DNA from: Sphaerisporangium corydalis
GTDB taxonomy: Bacteria > Actinomycetota > Actinomycetes > Streptosporangiales > Streptosporangiaceae
NCBI RefSeq assembly: GCF_025506355.1
Contig: NZ_JANZYP010000045.1
Coordinates: forward strand, 21,254-85,253
Length of the DNA stretch: 64,000 nt
Direction of reading: 5' to 3'
The notes under the pieces are model-generated. The model made no database searches and had not been told where the DNA came from. It worked only from the letters and a program-made list of their open reading frames with translations. This document shows positions 41,887 to 50,809 of the stretch, piece after piece (position 1 is the stretch's first letter; each line of letters opens with the position of its first letter). Position numbers and translations under genes: made by a program.

Positions 41887-42450
41887 GTGACGCGAGCCGT
41901 CCGGCTGGCGCTGGTGGCCGGCGTCCTCGTTCTCGCGGCCGGATCGGCCCCGTTGATCGGCGGCGAGCTCAACCGCGTGGTGGCCATCGCCCAGGCGATC
42001 CAGCGCGGACAGGAACAGTCGAAGTGGCCCGGCGGGGCGATCCCGTACGTCTGGGGCGGCGGCCACGCGTCCAAGGCCGGCCCCTCGCTCGGCACCTGCA
42101 AGGGCTACCACGGCTCCGTCAAGCCCTGCCCGGCCGCCACCACCCTGGGCCTGGACTGCTCCGGCCTCACCCGCTGGGTGTACCAGCTCGCCTTCGAGAA
42201 GGACGTACTCGGCGGCGGCAACACCGACGACCACGTCCGCCGCCTGCACAAGGTCCCCGCCGCCACCGCCCGCCCCGGCGACCTGGTCTTCTACGGCAAG
42301 ATCCGCAAAAGGTCCGTCAAGACCCACCACGTCGGCATCTACATCGGCGGCGGCAGAATGATCAACGCCCTCCGCACCGGCACCACCGTCCGCACCGACC
42401 GCGTCACCCTCCTCCCCGACCTCGCCGGCTACTACCGCTACGAGAACTGA
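41887..42450 (+). CDS. Secreted NlpC/P60 family peptidase
   Basis: 187 aa from GTG 41887, GGGGGG upstream. A signal or anchor segment spans 1-25 (VRLALVAGVLVLAAGSAPL). The NlpC/P60 domain covers about 50-187: AIPYVWGGGH, catalytic Cys in LDCSGLTRWVY, ARPGDLVFYG and catalytic His in HHVGIYIGGGRMI. Family members cut peptidoglycan stem peptides (D-gamma-Glu-mDAP) or related bonds. An insert of about 25 residues with two extra Cys (CKGYHGSVKPC) precedes the active Cys and may form a disulphide-stapled lid. Transcribed alone. Confidence 0.9.
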   Translation: MTRAVRLALVAGVLVLAAGSAPLIGGELNRVVAIAQAIQRGQEQSKWPGGAIPYVWGGGHASKAGPSLGTCKGYHGSVKPCPAATTLGLDCSGLTRWVYQLAFEKDVLGGGNTDDHVRRLHKVPAATARPGDLVFYGKIRKRSVKTHHVGIYIGGGRMINALRTGTTVRTDRVTLLPDLAGYYRYEN

Positions 42451-42552
42451 CCCCTGTTCGGCTCCCCGCGCACGGGCCACCGGGGGTCCTCCGAAGGCCG
42501 GACGGTGCTGGTCATACGGGGGGCGGGAGGGGGTGATGGGTTATGACATTTG

Positions 42553-42569
42553 TCCTAATTAACTTAGGA
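42553..42569. promoter_or_regulatory. Inverted repeat upstream of PH-domain operon
   Basis: TCCTAA-TTAAC-TTAGGA, a perfect 6-bp arm palindrome in an AT-rich patch, lies 47 bp before the first PH-domain gene. It is a candidate promoter or operator. Confidence 0.45.
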
Positions 42570-42615
42570 AGGGACGCACTGCGCCGTTCAATCGTAGGGC
42601 TGTCAGAGTGGAGGG

Positions 42616-43113
42616 GTGGACATAGCTGATCTTTCCCTCCGGCCCCCACGGCACCGTGTGAGCCGCACCGCGATCTGGTTCTGGGCCGTGCGCGCCGCCG
42701 CCGGGTGGCTCGTGGTCATCGCCCTCCAGGTCGGGTGGACCCTTCTCGACGACGGTGAGGGCACCGCCCATTACGTGTTCCTCGCCATCACGGGCGTCCT
42801 CGCGGTGGCCCACGTGAGCGTCATGCCGTGGTGGCGGTACCGCGTCCATCGCTGGGAGACCACGGCCGACGCGGTGTACACCCAGTCGGGCTGGCTCCAG
42901 CAGGAGTGGCGCATCGCCCCCATCTCGCGCATCCAGACCGTGGACAGCGAGCGGGGGCCGCTGGAGCAGCTCTTCGGGCTGGCCAACGTCACGGTCACCA
43001 CCGCGTCGGCCGCCGGCCCGCTGCGCGTGAACGGGCTCGACCGGGACACGGCGCAGCGGCTCATCGACGAGCTGACGGCCACCACCGGGACCTCGCAGGG
43101 AGACGCCACGTGA
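42616..43113 (+). CDS. Bacterial PH-domain membrane protein (YdbS-like)
   Basis: 165 aa from GTG 42616 with GAGGGG upstream. Two TM segments (about 18-38 and 52-72), then a bacterial PH2 domain (about 75-155): YRVHRWETTADAVYTQSG, QTVDSERGPLEQLFGLANVT and VTTASAAGPLRVNGLDRDTA. The YdbS/YdbT family occurs as adjacent pairs; in Bacillus the pair affects cell envelope stress resistance. The stop overlaps the next GTG (GTGA). Confidence 0.88.
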   Translation: MDIADLSLRPPRHRVSRTAIWFWAVRAAAGWLVVIALQVGWTLLDDGEGTAHYVFLAITGVLAVAHVSVMPWWRYRVHRWETTADAVYTQSGWLQQEWRIAPISRIQTVDSERGPLEQLFGLANVTVTTASAAGPLRVNGLDRDTAQRLIDELTATTGTSQGDAT

Positions 43114-44975
43114 ACGCCGAGCCTGAAGGCCCCGGGCCCACGACCACGACGGGCGTCCCCGCGCCGGTCGGCCCGGCCGACGACCCGGCCGGTGGGCAGG
43201 ACGCGGGTCGGGTCGCCGGGCAGGACGCGAGTCGCGTCGCCGGGCAGGACGCGAGTCGGGTCGCCGGGCAGGACGACGGCGATGGCGCGTCTGGTGGGCG
43301 GGGGGTCGACACGGGGGGCTGGCGGCGGCTGAGCAGGCGGATGCTGATCATCCATCCGTTCCAGGAGGTCGTGCGCAGCTTCCCGGCCCTGATCGGGCTG
43401 CTGTTCGCCGGCTCGGCCCGGGGGGGCCAGGGCCACATCTGGACCCTCGTCGGCCTCGGCGTCATGATCGTCCTGGGTACGCTTCGGTGGTTCACGACCA
43501 CGTACCGCGTCACGCCGCAGTACGTCCAGGTGCGGAAGGGGCTGGTCCGCCGCAAGGTGCTGACCGCGCCGCGCGACCGGATCAGGACCGTGGACGTGAC
43601 CTCCCACGTGATGCACCGCATCCTCGGGCTGGCCAGGGTCGAGATCGGCACCGGCAGGTCGGACCGGAAGGACGGGGGCACGCTCAAGCTCGACGCGCTG
43701 CACGCCACCGAGGTCGACCGGCTGCGGGACGAGTTGCTGCACCGCCGTCCCGCCGCTTCCGCCGCCACCTCCGCGGCGGGCTCCCGTACGGGCGTCCCCC
43801 TCCCGGCGGGCGCGCAGACCGGCCTTCCCACCCCGGCGGGCGCGTCGACCGGCCTCACCACCCCGGCGGACCCCGCAGGCGGCGTCGCCCCGGGCGGCGT
43901 CGCGGCGCACGCGCCGGTGGGTTCGGCCGCGTACGGTCACGCGGGCGTGGCCGAGGCCCCCGAGACCGTGCTGGCCGCCCTGCGGCCCCAGTGGATCCGC
44001 TACGGCCCCTTCACCCTGTCCGGCCTGGTCACGGTCGGCGTGCTGGCCGGTTTCGTGTCGCGCATCGTCTCGGAGGGCAACGTCGACCTGCTGAGCGCGG
44101 GACCGGTGCGCCAGGTGGTCGACTGGTTCGGCCGGGAGGCGCTGATCCTGCAGATCGCCGCCTCGCTGCTGGTGCTCGCGGTCTTCGTCGCGGTCGCCTC
44201 CACGATCGGGTACATCCTCGCGTTCTGGGCCTTCCGCCTCACCCGCACGCCGGGCGGCACACTGCACGTGACGCGCGGGCTCATCACCACGAGGGCGACC
44301 ACGCTGGAGGAACGCCGTCTGCGCGGCATCGAGCTCAGCGAGCCGCTGCTGCTGCGCGCGGTGGGCGGGGCGCGCTGCATCGCGGTCGCGACCGGCCTGC
44401 GGGTCGGGCGCGGGGCGCAGCGGGGCGGGTCCATGCTGCTGCCGCCGGCCCCGCGCGCCGAGGCGCTGAACGTCGCCGCGCGCGTGATCGGCACTTCCGG
44501 CCCGCTGACGGCGGAGCTGGTCCCGCACGGCCCCGCCGCGCTGCGCCGAAGGTTCACCCGCGCGCTCACCACGGGCGCGATCTTCACCGGGGTGCTGCTG
44601 GTGCTGTCGTACTGGCTGGGGCTGCCCGCGTGGACGTGGCAGACCACGCTGGTGGCGACGGTGGTGGCCATGCCCGTGGCGGCCGACCGGTACCGCAGCC
44701 TGGGCCACACCATCGAGGGCGACCACCTGGTCACGCGGTGGGGCTCGCTCGTCCGGCGGCGCGTGGCGCTGCACCGCGACGGGATCATCGGCTGGAACGT
44801 CCGCAGGTCGTTCTTCCAGCGGCGGGCCGGGCTCGCGACGCTGACCGCGACCACGGCGGCGGGCGGCCAGGGGTACAGCGTCTGGGACGTGGACCTGTCC
44901 GAGGCCCTGCGCACGGCCGACCGGGGCATCCCCGGCCTGCTCACCCCGTTCCTGGTGCGGGACGGCGAGGCGTGA
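43110..44975 (+). CDS. Bacterial PH-domain membrane protein, two or three PH repeats (YdbT-like)
   Basis: 621 aa from GTG 43110, overlapping the previous stop. The N-terminal 60 residues are polar with three and a half copies of GQDASRVA. TM segments flank PH2 domains: YRVTPQYVQVRKGLVRRKVL, then DVTSHVMHRILGLARVEIGT; and FRLTRTPGGTLHVTRGLITT with LRGIELSEPLLLRAVGGARC. A third, HTIEGDHLVTRWGSLVRRRV with WNVRRSFFQRRAGLATLTAT, follows. A variable Ala/Pro/Thr-rich linker (about 220-275) separates the first two. Same pair architecture as YdbS/YdbT; function is envelope-related in known cases. Confidence 0.88.
   Translation: MNAEPEGPGPTTTTGVPAPVGPADDPAGGQDAGRVAGQDASRVAGQDASRVAGQDDGDGASGGRGVDTGGWRRLSRRMLIIHPFQEVVRSFPALIGLLFAGSARGGQGHIWTLVGLGVMIVLGTLRWFTTTYRVTPQYVQVRKGLVRRKVLTAPRDRIRTVDVTSHVMHRILGLARVEIGTGRSDRKDGGTLKLDALHATEVDRLRDELLHRRPAASAATSAAGSRTGVPLPAGAQTGLPTPAGASTGLTTPADPAGGVAPGGVAAHAPVGSAAYGHAGVAEAPETVLAALRPQWIRYGPFTLSGLVTVGVLAGFVSRIVSEGNVDLLSAGPVRQVVDWFGREALILQIAASLLVLAVFVAVASTIGYILAFWAFRLTRTPGGTLHVTRGLITTRATTLEERRLRGIELSEPLLLRAVGGARCIAVATGLRVGRGAQRGGSMLLPPAPRAEALNVAARVIGTSGPLTAELVPHGPAALRRRFTRALTTGAIFTGVLLVLSYWLGLPAWTWQTTLVATVVAMPVAADRYRSLGHTIEGDHLVTRWGSLVRRRVALHRDGIIGWNVRRSFFQRRAGLATLTATTAAGGQGYSVWDVDLSEALRTADRGIPGLLTPFLVRDGEA
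43194..43277 (+). repeat. 24-bp in-frame tandem repeat
   Basis: Units at 43194-43217, 43218-43241 and 43242-43265, plus half a unit, encode GQDA(G/S)RVA. Near-identical copies in the disordered N-terminus of the YdbT-like protein. Confidence 0.9.
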
Positions 44976-45127
44976 GCGGTGGCGCCGTTAGCCCACCGCA
45001 ATCTGGGCGGGCGCGTAGGCGGGCGCGGTGAGGGCAATGGAAGCCCGGCCGGCGGAAACGACCGCCGGCCACCCGGGTACGGCGCCCGGCGGCGCGCCGG
45101 CGAGCGACTAGCGGAAGACGGGCTTTG

Positions 45128-46804
45128 ATGGGTCTCGCACGAGAGTTCGGCAGGCGTTTCGGACGCAAGGGCCGGCGCCTGCGCACGGTGGCCCGGGACG
45201 CGTTCGGGTGGCGGGACCTGCGGCCGGGGCAGCAGGACGCCATGGAGCACCTGCTGGCCGGGCGTGACGTGCTCGTCGTCATGCCGACCGGCAGCGGGAA
45301 GTCGGCCGTCTACCAGATCCCCGCCCTGCTCCTTGACGGGCCCACGGTGGTGGTCTCCCCGTTGATCGCCCTGCAGCGCGACCAGGTGGCCGGGCTGGCG
45401 CTCAAGGACGCGGGCGGCGCCGTCGCGGTGAACTCGGCCCAGTCGGACGGCACCAGCGACGCCTCCTTCGACCAGTTGCGCGCGGGCACCGCCGAGTTCA
45501 TCTTCCTGTCGCCCGAGCAGCTCGCCAAGCCGGAGGTGATCGAACGGCTGCGCGCGGCGCGGCCCTCGCTGATCGCCATCGACGAGGCGCACTGCGTGTC
45601 GGCGTGGGGGCACGACTTCCGGCCCGACTACCTGCGGCTGGGCCAGGCGATCGAACGCCTCGGCCACCCGCCGGTGGTGGCGCTGACCGCGACGGCGGCG
45701 CCGCTGGTCCGTGACGACATCCTCAGCTCGCTCGGCCTGACGGGCGCCGTGCAGATCGTCCGCGGGTTCGACCGGCCGAACATCGACCTGCGGGTGCGCA
45801 GGTTCGTCGACAAGGACGACAAGCGCCGCGCCCTGATCGAGGACGCCGCCGGCCGGCAGGGCCTCGGCCTGGTGTACGTCGCGACGCGGCGCGCGGCCGA
45901 CGAGTACGCGGCGGCGCTGCGGGACGCGGGACGGCGGGCGGAGGCGTACCACGCGGGGTTGAAGGCGGCCGAGCGGCACCGGGTCCACGAGCTGTTCCGC
46001 GAGGACGGGCTGGACGTGGTCGTCGCCACCTCGGCGTTCGGGATGGGCATCGACAAGCCGGATGTGCGGTTCGTCCTGCACTCCGACCCGCCGGAGTCGC
46101 TGGACTCCTACTACCAGGAGATCGGCCGCGCCGGGCGTGACCAGGAGCCCGCGTCCGCCGTCCTGTTCTACCGGCCCGAGGACCTCGGCATCCGCAGGTT
46201 CTTCGCCGGCGGGCGCGTCGACGAGGAGCTGGTGCAACGTGTGGCGACGCTCGTCCACGAGCACGGCGGCGTCGTGCCGGCCCCCGAGCTGCGCGAGCTG
46301 CTGGACGTCGGCCCGTCCAAGCTGACCGGGGTGGTGAACCTGCTGGAGCGGGTCGGCGCCGTCACGGTGACCGAGGACGGCGACCTGCGGTCCACCGCGG
46401 ACGGGCCCACGCCCGAGCGGGCGGCCGCCGAGGCGGCGGGGCTGGACGACACGCGACGCAAGGTCGACGAGTCGCGGATCGAGATGATGCGCGGGTACGC
46501 CGAGACGACGGGCTGCCGGCGGCGGGTGCTGCTCGAGTACTTCGGCGAGCCCCACGAGCGGGCCTGCGGGAACTGCGACACCTGCCGCTCGGGCGCCCTG
46601 ACGGCGGCCACGGCCGCCCCGGCCCGGAAGCCGGACGACGGCCCGTTCCCGATGCACGCGAAGGTGCGCCACAACGCGTGGGGCCCCGGCGTGGTCATGA
46701 GCCGCGAACCCGACCGCATCACGGTCCTGTTCGAGGACGTCGGCTACAAGACCCTCTCCCTGGAAGCCGTCGAACGCGACAACCTCCTCGTCCTCTCGGA
46801 CTGA
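45128..46804 (+). CDS. RecQ-family ATP-dependent DNA helicase
   Basis: 558 aa from ATG 45128 (weak GGAAG upstream; TTG 45125 also possible). RecA-like domain 1: FGWRDLRPGQQDAMEHLLAG, MPTGSGKSAVYQIP (Walker A), DEAHCVSAWGHDFRPDYLRL (Walker B plus aromatic loop), ALTATAAP. Domain 2: YHAGLKAAERHRVHELF and VVATSAFGMGIDKPDVRFVL with YYQEIGRAGRD. A RecQ zinc cluster CRRRVLLEYFGE...CGNCDTC follows (about 465-490). No HRDC domain; instead a C-terminal MHAKVRHNAWGPGVVMS module (about 512-558). Roles are replication-fork and recombination repair. Actinobacterial members of this short type are poorly studied. Confidence 0.93.
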   Translation: MGLAREFGRRFGRKGRRLRTVARDAFGWRDLRPGQQDAMEHLLAGRDVLVVMPTGSGKSAVYQIPALLLDGPTVVVSPLIALQRDQVAGLALKDAGGAVAVNSAQSDGTSDASFDQLRAGTAEFIFLSPEQLAKPEVIERLRAARPSLIAIDEAHCVSAWGHDFRPDYLRLGQAIERLGHPPVVALTATAAPLVRDDILSSLGLTGAVQIVRGFDRPNIDLRVRRFVDKDDKRRALIEDAAGRQGLGLVYVATRRAADEYAAALRDAGRRAEAYHAGLKAAERHRVHELFREDGLDVVVATSAFGMGIDKPDVRFVLHSDPPESLDSYYQEIGRAGRDQEPASAVLFYRPEDLGIRRFFAGGRVDEELVQRVATLVHEHGGVVPAPELRELLDVGPSKLTGVVNLLERVGAVTVTEDGDLRSTADGPTPERAAAEAAGLDDTRRKVDESRIEMMRGYAETTGCRRRVLLEYFGEPHERACGNCDTCRSGALTAATAAPARKPDDGPFPMHAKVRHNAWGPGVVMSREPDRITVLFEDVGYKTLSLEAVERDNLLVLSD

Positions 46805-46814
46805 CCCTCGCGGG

Positions 46815-47483
46815 TCAGGGTTGGAAGCGGTAGCCCATGCCGGGTTCGGTCAGTAGGTGGCGGGGGTGGGCGGGGTCGCGTTCTAGTTTGCGGCGGAGCT
46901 GGACCATGTACTGGCGCAGGTAGTGGGTCTCCTTGAGGTAGCCGTCGCCCCAGACCTCGGTGAGCAGGCGCCGCTGGCTGATGAGCTTGCCCGGGTTGCG
47001 GAGCAGGATGGCCAGCAGGTTCCACTCGGTCGGGGTGAGGCGCACGCCGCTGGAGACGGTCATCCCGACCAGGTCCACCACGTGGTCGCCGACCGCGATC
47101 TCGGCCAGTTCGCCGTCGTGGGCGGCCGAGCGCCGGGTGACGGCACGGATCCTGGCCAGGAGCTCGTCGATGCCGAACGGCTTGGTGACGTAGTCGTCGG
47201 CGCCGGCGTCGAGCGCGTCCACCTTGTCGGCGCTGCCCGCCCGCCCCGACAGCACGATGATCGGCACGCTGGTCCAGCCGCGGAGGCCGTGGATGACCTC
47301 CACGCCGTCGATGTCGGGCAGGCCCAGGTCGAGCACGACCAGGTCGGGGTGCCAGTCGGCCGCGTGCCGCAGGGCGGTGCCGCCGTCCCTGGCCACCTCG
47401 ACGTCGTAGTGGCGCGCGACGAGGTTGATGCGCAGCGCCCGCAGTAGCTGGGGTTCGTCGTCGACGACGAGGATCTTGGTCAT
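46815..47483 (-). CDS. kdpE: Response regulator KdpE
   Basis: 222 aa OmpR-type regulator. ATG 47483 overlaps the kdpD stop by 4 bp. Receiver domain 1-115 with the DD pair in ILVVDDEPQLLRAL, phospho-Asp in DLVVLDLGLPDIDG and Lys in DYVTKPFGIDELLARI. The winged helix is about 125-222 (LTPTEWNLLAILLRNPGKLI, VQLRRKLERDPAHPRHLL). Works with KdpD to switch on high-affinity potassium uptake. No kdpFABC genes are present in this window, so the target is elsewhere. Confidence 0.95.
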   Translation of the reverse strand: MTKILVVDDEPQLLRALRINLVARHYDVEVARDGGTALRHAADWHPDLVVLDLGLPDIDGVEVIHGLRGWTSVPIIVLSGRAGSADKVDALDAGADDYVTKPFGIDELLARIRAVTRRSAAHDGELAEIAVGDHVVDLVGMTVSSGVRLTPTEWNLLAILLRNPGKLISQRRLLTEVWGDGYLKETHYLRQYMVQLRRKLERDPAHPRHLLTEPGMGYRFQP

Positions 47484-50029
47484 GCGGCGCCCGCCCTGGA
47501 GGAGATCGGCAATGTGATGATCATGGTCAGGCCGCCGCCGGGGGTCTCCTCGGGGACCAGGGTGCCGCCCATGGCCTCGGTGAGTCCCCTGGCGAGCGCG
47601 AGGCCGAGGCCGACCCCGGTGTGGTTGTCGCGGTCGCCGAGGCGCTGGAACGGGAGGAAGACCTGGTCGTGCTGGGAGGCCGGGATGCCGGGCCCCCGGT
47701 CGGCGACCCGGATCTCGACGTGCTCGCCGTACGCGCTGGCGGTGACCAGGACCTTCTCCCCCGGCGGGCTGTACCTGACCGCGTTGGAGATGAGGTTGAC
47801 CAGCACGCGCTCCAGCAGCGCCGGGTCGGCGACGACCTCGGGCAGCTCGTCGGAGATCTCGTCGTGGACGCGCACGCGAAGCGGGCCGAGGTCGTCGAGC
47901 GACCGGGGCACGATCTCCTCCACGCCGATCGGCCGGGCGGCCAGGCCGAGGACGCCCGCCTGCAGGCGGCTCATGTCCAGCAGGTTGGCCACCAGGCGGT
48001 CGAGCTTGTCCAGCGACTCCCCGGCGGTGGCCAGGAGCTCCTCGTGGTCCTCGGGGCTCCACGCGATGTCGCCGCCGAGGCTGTCGACGGCGGCCTTGGC
48101 CGAGGCGAGCGGGGTGCGCAGGTCGTGGCCGACGGCGGCGAGCAGGGCCGTGCGCATCCTGTCGGCCTCCTCCAAGGGCCGTGCCCGCTCGGCCTCCTCC
48201 GTCAGCCGCTCCTGACGCAGCGCGACGGCAGCCTCGGCGGCGAACGCCTCGACCACCCGGCGGTCGGCCGCGTCGAGCGGCCGCCCGCGCAGCGCCATGA
48301 CCAGATCCTCGTCGATGACGACGTCGGTGTCGGCCTCGGTGGGGCATCCGACGGTGTCCGCGCCGGCGGTGGCGACGACGCGCCAGGCACGCGGGTCGGA
48401 CCGGTCGCCGGGGACCGGTCCCGATCCCGGCCGCCGCTCCAGCAGGGTCACCGCCGCCAGGTTGAAGGTCTCCCGCAGCCGGTCGAGCAAGGAGGGCAGG
48501 GCGGCGTCGCCGCGCAGCACGTGTCCCGCGAGCGTGGACAGCACCTCGGCCTCGGCGCCGGCCCGCGCGGCCTCCCTGGTACGTCGGGCGGCGAGGTCGA
48601 CCACGGCGCTGACCATGACCGCCACCAGCACGTACACGGTGAGCGCCACCACATTCTCCGGGCGGGCCACGGTCAGCGTGTGGAGGGGCGGGGTGAAGAA
48701 GAAGTTGAGCAGGGCGAACCCGAGCACCGCCGCCGTGACGGCCGGCCACATGCCGCCCGCCAGGGCCACCAGGACGACCACCAGCAGGAACAGCAGGATC
48801 TCCGCGGGCAGCGTGAGGTGCTCGCGCAGCCCGTGGAGCGCGGCCGTCAGGGCGGGCAGCCCGGCCAGCGTGATCGCCCACCCGGCGCCGCGCCGCCGCA
48901 GGGGGAGCGCCGCGCGGCCGCCCCTGGCGGCCGGGCCACGGACGGCGGCCGGGTGGCTGATCATGTGGACGTCGATCGACCCGGCCAGCGCCGTCGTGGT
49001 CACCCCGACGCTCCGCGAGAGCAGGCCGGCGAGCCGCCCCCGGCGCGCGGCGCCGAGGACGAGCTGGGTGGCGTTGACGCCGCGGGCGAAGTCGATGAGC
49101 GCGCGTGCGACGTCGTCCCCGACGACCTGGTGGTAGCTGCCTCCCAGGCTCTCCACCAGGACCCGCTGCCTGGCCAGCCGCGCAGGGTCGGCGCCGGTCA
49201 GGTCGTCGGACCTGGTGACGTGCACGGCCATCAGGTCGGCCGCCCGGTTGCGGCCGGCGATCCTGGCCGCCCTGCGGATCAGCGTGTCGCCCTCGGGGCC
49301 GCCGGTGAGCGCGACGACCACGCGTTCACGGGTCTCCCAGGTCCCGGCGATGCCGTGGTCGGCACGGTACCGGTCGAGCTGGTCCTCGACCTTCCCGGCG
49401 ACCCACAGCAGGGCCAGTTCCCGCAGCGCGGTCAGGTTGCCCACGCGGAAGTAGTTGCCGAGGGCGGCGTCGATCTTCTCAGGGCCGTACACGTTGCCGT
49501 GGGCCATGCGGCGGCGCAGCGCCTCGGGGGCCATGTCGACGAGTTCCACCTGGTCGGCCCGCCGGACGACCTCGTCGGGGATCGTCTCGCGCTGCGGGAT
49601 GCCGGTGATCTGCTGGACGACGTCGTTCAGCGACTCCAGGTGCTGGATGTTGACCGTCGTGATCACGTCGATTCCCGCGTCGAGGATGTCCTCCACGTCC
49701 TGCCAGCGCTTGGGGTTCCGCGAGCCGGGGACGTTGGTGTGCGCGATCTCGTCGACCAGCGCGACCTTCGGCCGCCGGCCGATCACCGCGCCGGGGTCGA
49801 GTTCGGTGAAGACCGCACCCCGGTGGCTCAGGGTCCGCCGGGGGACGGTCTCCAGGCCTTCGAGCAGGCCGGCGGTGTGGGCGCGGCCGTGCGTCTCCAC
49901 CAGGCCGACGACGACGTCGGTGCCCCGCCCGGCCCGGCGGTGGGCCTCCGCGAGCATCGCGAAGGTCTTCCCCACGCCGGGCGCCGCGCCCAGATACACC
50001 CGAAGCCGACCTCTGCCGGTTTCCCCCAT
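47480..50029 (-). CDS. kdpD: Sensor histidine kinase KdpD
   Basis: 849 aa from ATG 50029. The N-terminal KdpD domain has Walker A GAAPGVGKTFAMLAEAHRRA, VALVDEIAHTNVPGSRNPKR and DVITTVNIQHLESLNDVV. A universal-stress-type domain (about 230-350) follows, then four TM helices in a compact block (about 395-475), a GAF-like region, the HisKA helix AVGHDLRTPLASAKAAVDSL with the phospho-His, and an ATPase (VRYSPPGEKVLV, ADRGPGIPASQHDQVFLPF, GLGLALARGLTEAMGG). Senses potassium limitation or osmotic stress. Its 3' end overlaps kdpE. Confidence 0.96.
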   Translation of the reverse strand: MGETGRGRLRVYLGAAPGVGKTFAMLAEAHRRAGRGTDVVVGLVETHGRAHTAGLLEGLETVPRRTLSHRGAVFTELDPGAVIGRRPKVALVDEIAHTNVPGSRNPKRWQDVEDILDAGIDVITTVNIQHLESLNDVVQQITGIPQRETIPDEVVRRADQVELVDMAPEALRRRMAHGNVYGPEKIDAALGNYFRVGNLTALRELALLWVAGKVEDQLDRYRADHGIAGTWETRERVVVALTGGPEGDTLIRRAARIAGRNRAADLMAVHVTRSDDLTGADPARLARQRVLVESLGGSYHQVVGDDVARALIDFARGVNATQLVLGAARRGRLAGLLSRSVGVTTTALAGSIDVHMISHPAAVRGPAARGGRAALPLRRRGAGWAITLAGLPALTAALHGLREHLTLPAEILLFLLVVVLVALAGGMWPAVTAAVLGFALLNFFFTPPLHTLTVARPENVVALTVYVLVAVMVSAVVDLAARRTREAARAGAEAEVLSTLAGHVLRGDAALPSLLDRLRETFNLAAVTLLERRPGSGPVPGDRSDPRAWRVVATAGADTVGCPTEADTDVVIDEDLVMALRGRPLDAADRRVVEAFAAEAAVALRQERLTEEAERARPLEEADRMRTALLAAVGHDLRTPLASAKAAVDSLGGDIAWSPEDHEELLATAGESLDKLDRLVANLLDMSRLQAGVLGLAARPIGVEEIVPRSLDDLGPLRVRVHDEISDELPEVVADPALLERVLVNLISNAVRYSPPGEKVLVTASAYGEHVEIRVADRGPGIPASQHDQVFLPFQRLGDRDNHTGVGLGLALARGLTEAMGGTLVPEETPGGGLTMIITLPISSRAGAA

Positions 50030-50065
50030 GTGTCCAGGCTACGGCCGGGGCATCGGGGACGCTCG

Positions 50066-50809
50066 CTACGCGGTGCTCGCGCGGGTCCCGCGCGTCGTGG
50101 TGGTGCCCGAGCCCCTGCCGGGGATCAACGGCGTGCCGAGGATCGCGTGCCCGGCGACGGCGACGCAGACGACGCCCAGCACCAGCCCCCAGCTCACGTC
50201 GGTCAGGTGGTGCATGCCCCGGTACAGGCGGGAGATCGCGACGATCAGCGGCGCGGCGATACCGATCGTCCACCACAGGACCTTCAGGAGGGTGTGGCGG
50301 TGGGTGTGCAGGGTCAGGACGAGCGCCATCCCGCAGTAGAAGCCGACGGCCGCGCTGGTGTGCCCCGAGGGGAAGCTGGACGTGGGCGGCGCGGGGTCGA
50401 GGTGGTGGACGGTCGGCCTCGGGCGCTGGACGAACACGGTGGCCAGCAGGAACACGACGTTCTGCGACAGCACGGCCAGCACGATGAAGATCGACTCACG
50501 CCACCGGTTGAAGGCCAGCCGGAAGGCGATGGCGGCGATGGCGGTCAGCACGACGACCACCGGCGTGTCCGACAGCATCGACCCATAGTGGGTGAGGTCG
50601 TTGAACAGGGGGGTGCGGTCCGCCGCGAGGCCCTGGTTGACCGCCACCTCGCCGGCGATCTCGCTGCGGAACGGCTTGATGATCAGGAAGCCGAGACCGA
50701 GGGTCACGGCGGCCAGGATCGTGAGGGGAAGCATGATGAGGCGCAGCACCGCGCCGGCGGTCTCCGACCACCGCGTGCCGCTCGCCACCACTTCAGTGTC
50801 GGTGACCAT
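50066..50809 (-). CDS. PAP2-family lipid phosphatase, second copy
   Basis: 247 aa from ATG 50809 (AAGGGAAG upstream), overlapping the end of the preceding PAP2 gene by 17 bp. Six TM helices. Active-site motifs: FVQRPRP (motif 1, without the classical Lys visible at the expected place), SSFPSGHTSAAVGF (motif 2) and SRLYRGMHHLTDVSWG (motif 3). Dephosphorylates phosphatidic acid, undecaprenyl pyrophosphate or similar lipids on the outer membrane face. Last gene of the dgk-brkB-PAP2-PAP2 operon, 36 bp before kdpD, and possibly read through into it. Confidence 0.88.
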   Translation of the reverse strand: MVTDTEVVASGTRWSETAGAVLRLIMLPLTILAAVTLGLGFLIIKPFRSEIAGEVAVNQGLAADRTPLFNDLTHYGSMLSDTPVVVVLTAIAAIAFRLAFNRWRESIFIVLAVLSQNVVFLLATVFVQRPRPTVHHLDPAPPTSSFPSGHTSAAVGFYCGMALVLTLHTHRHTLLKVLWWTIGIAAPLIVAISRLYRGMHHLTDVSWGLVLGVVCVAVAGHAILGTPLIPGRGSGTTTTRGTRASTA

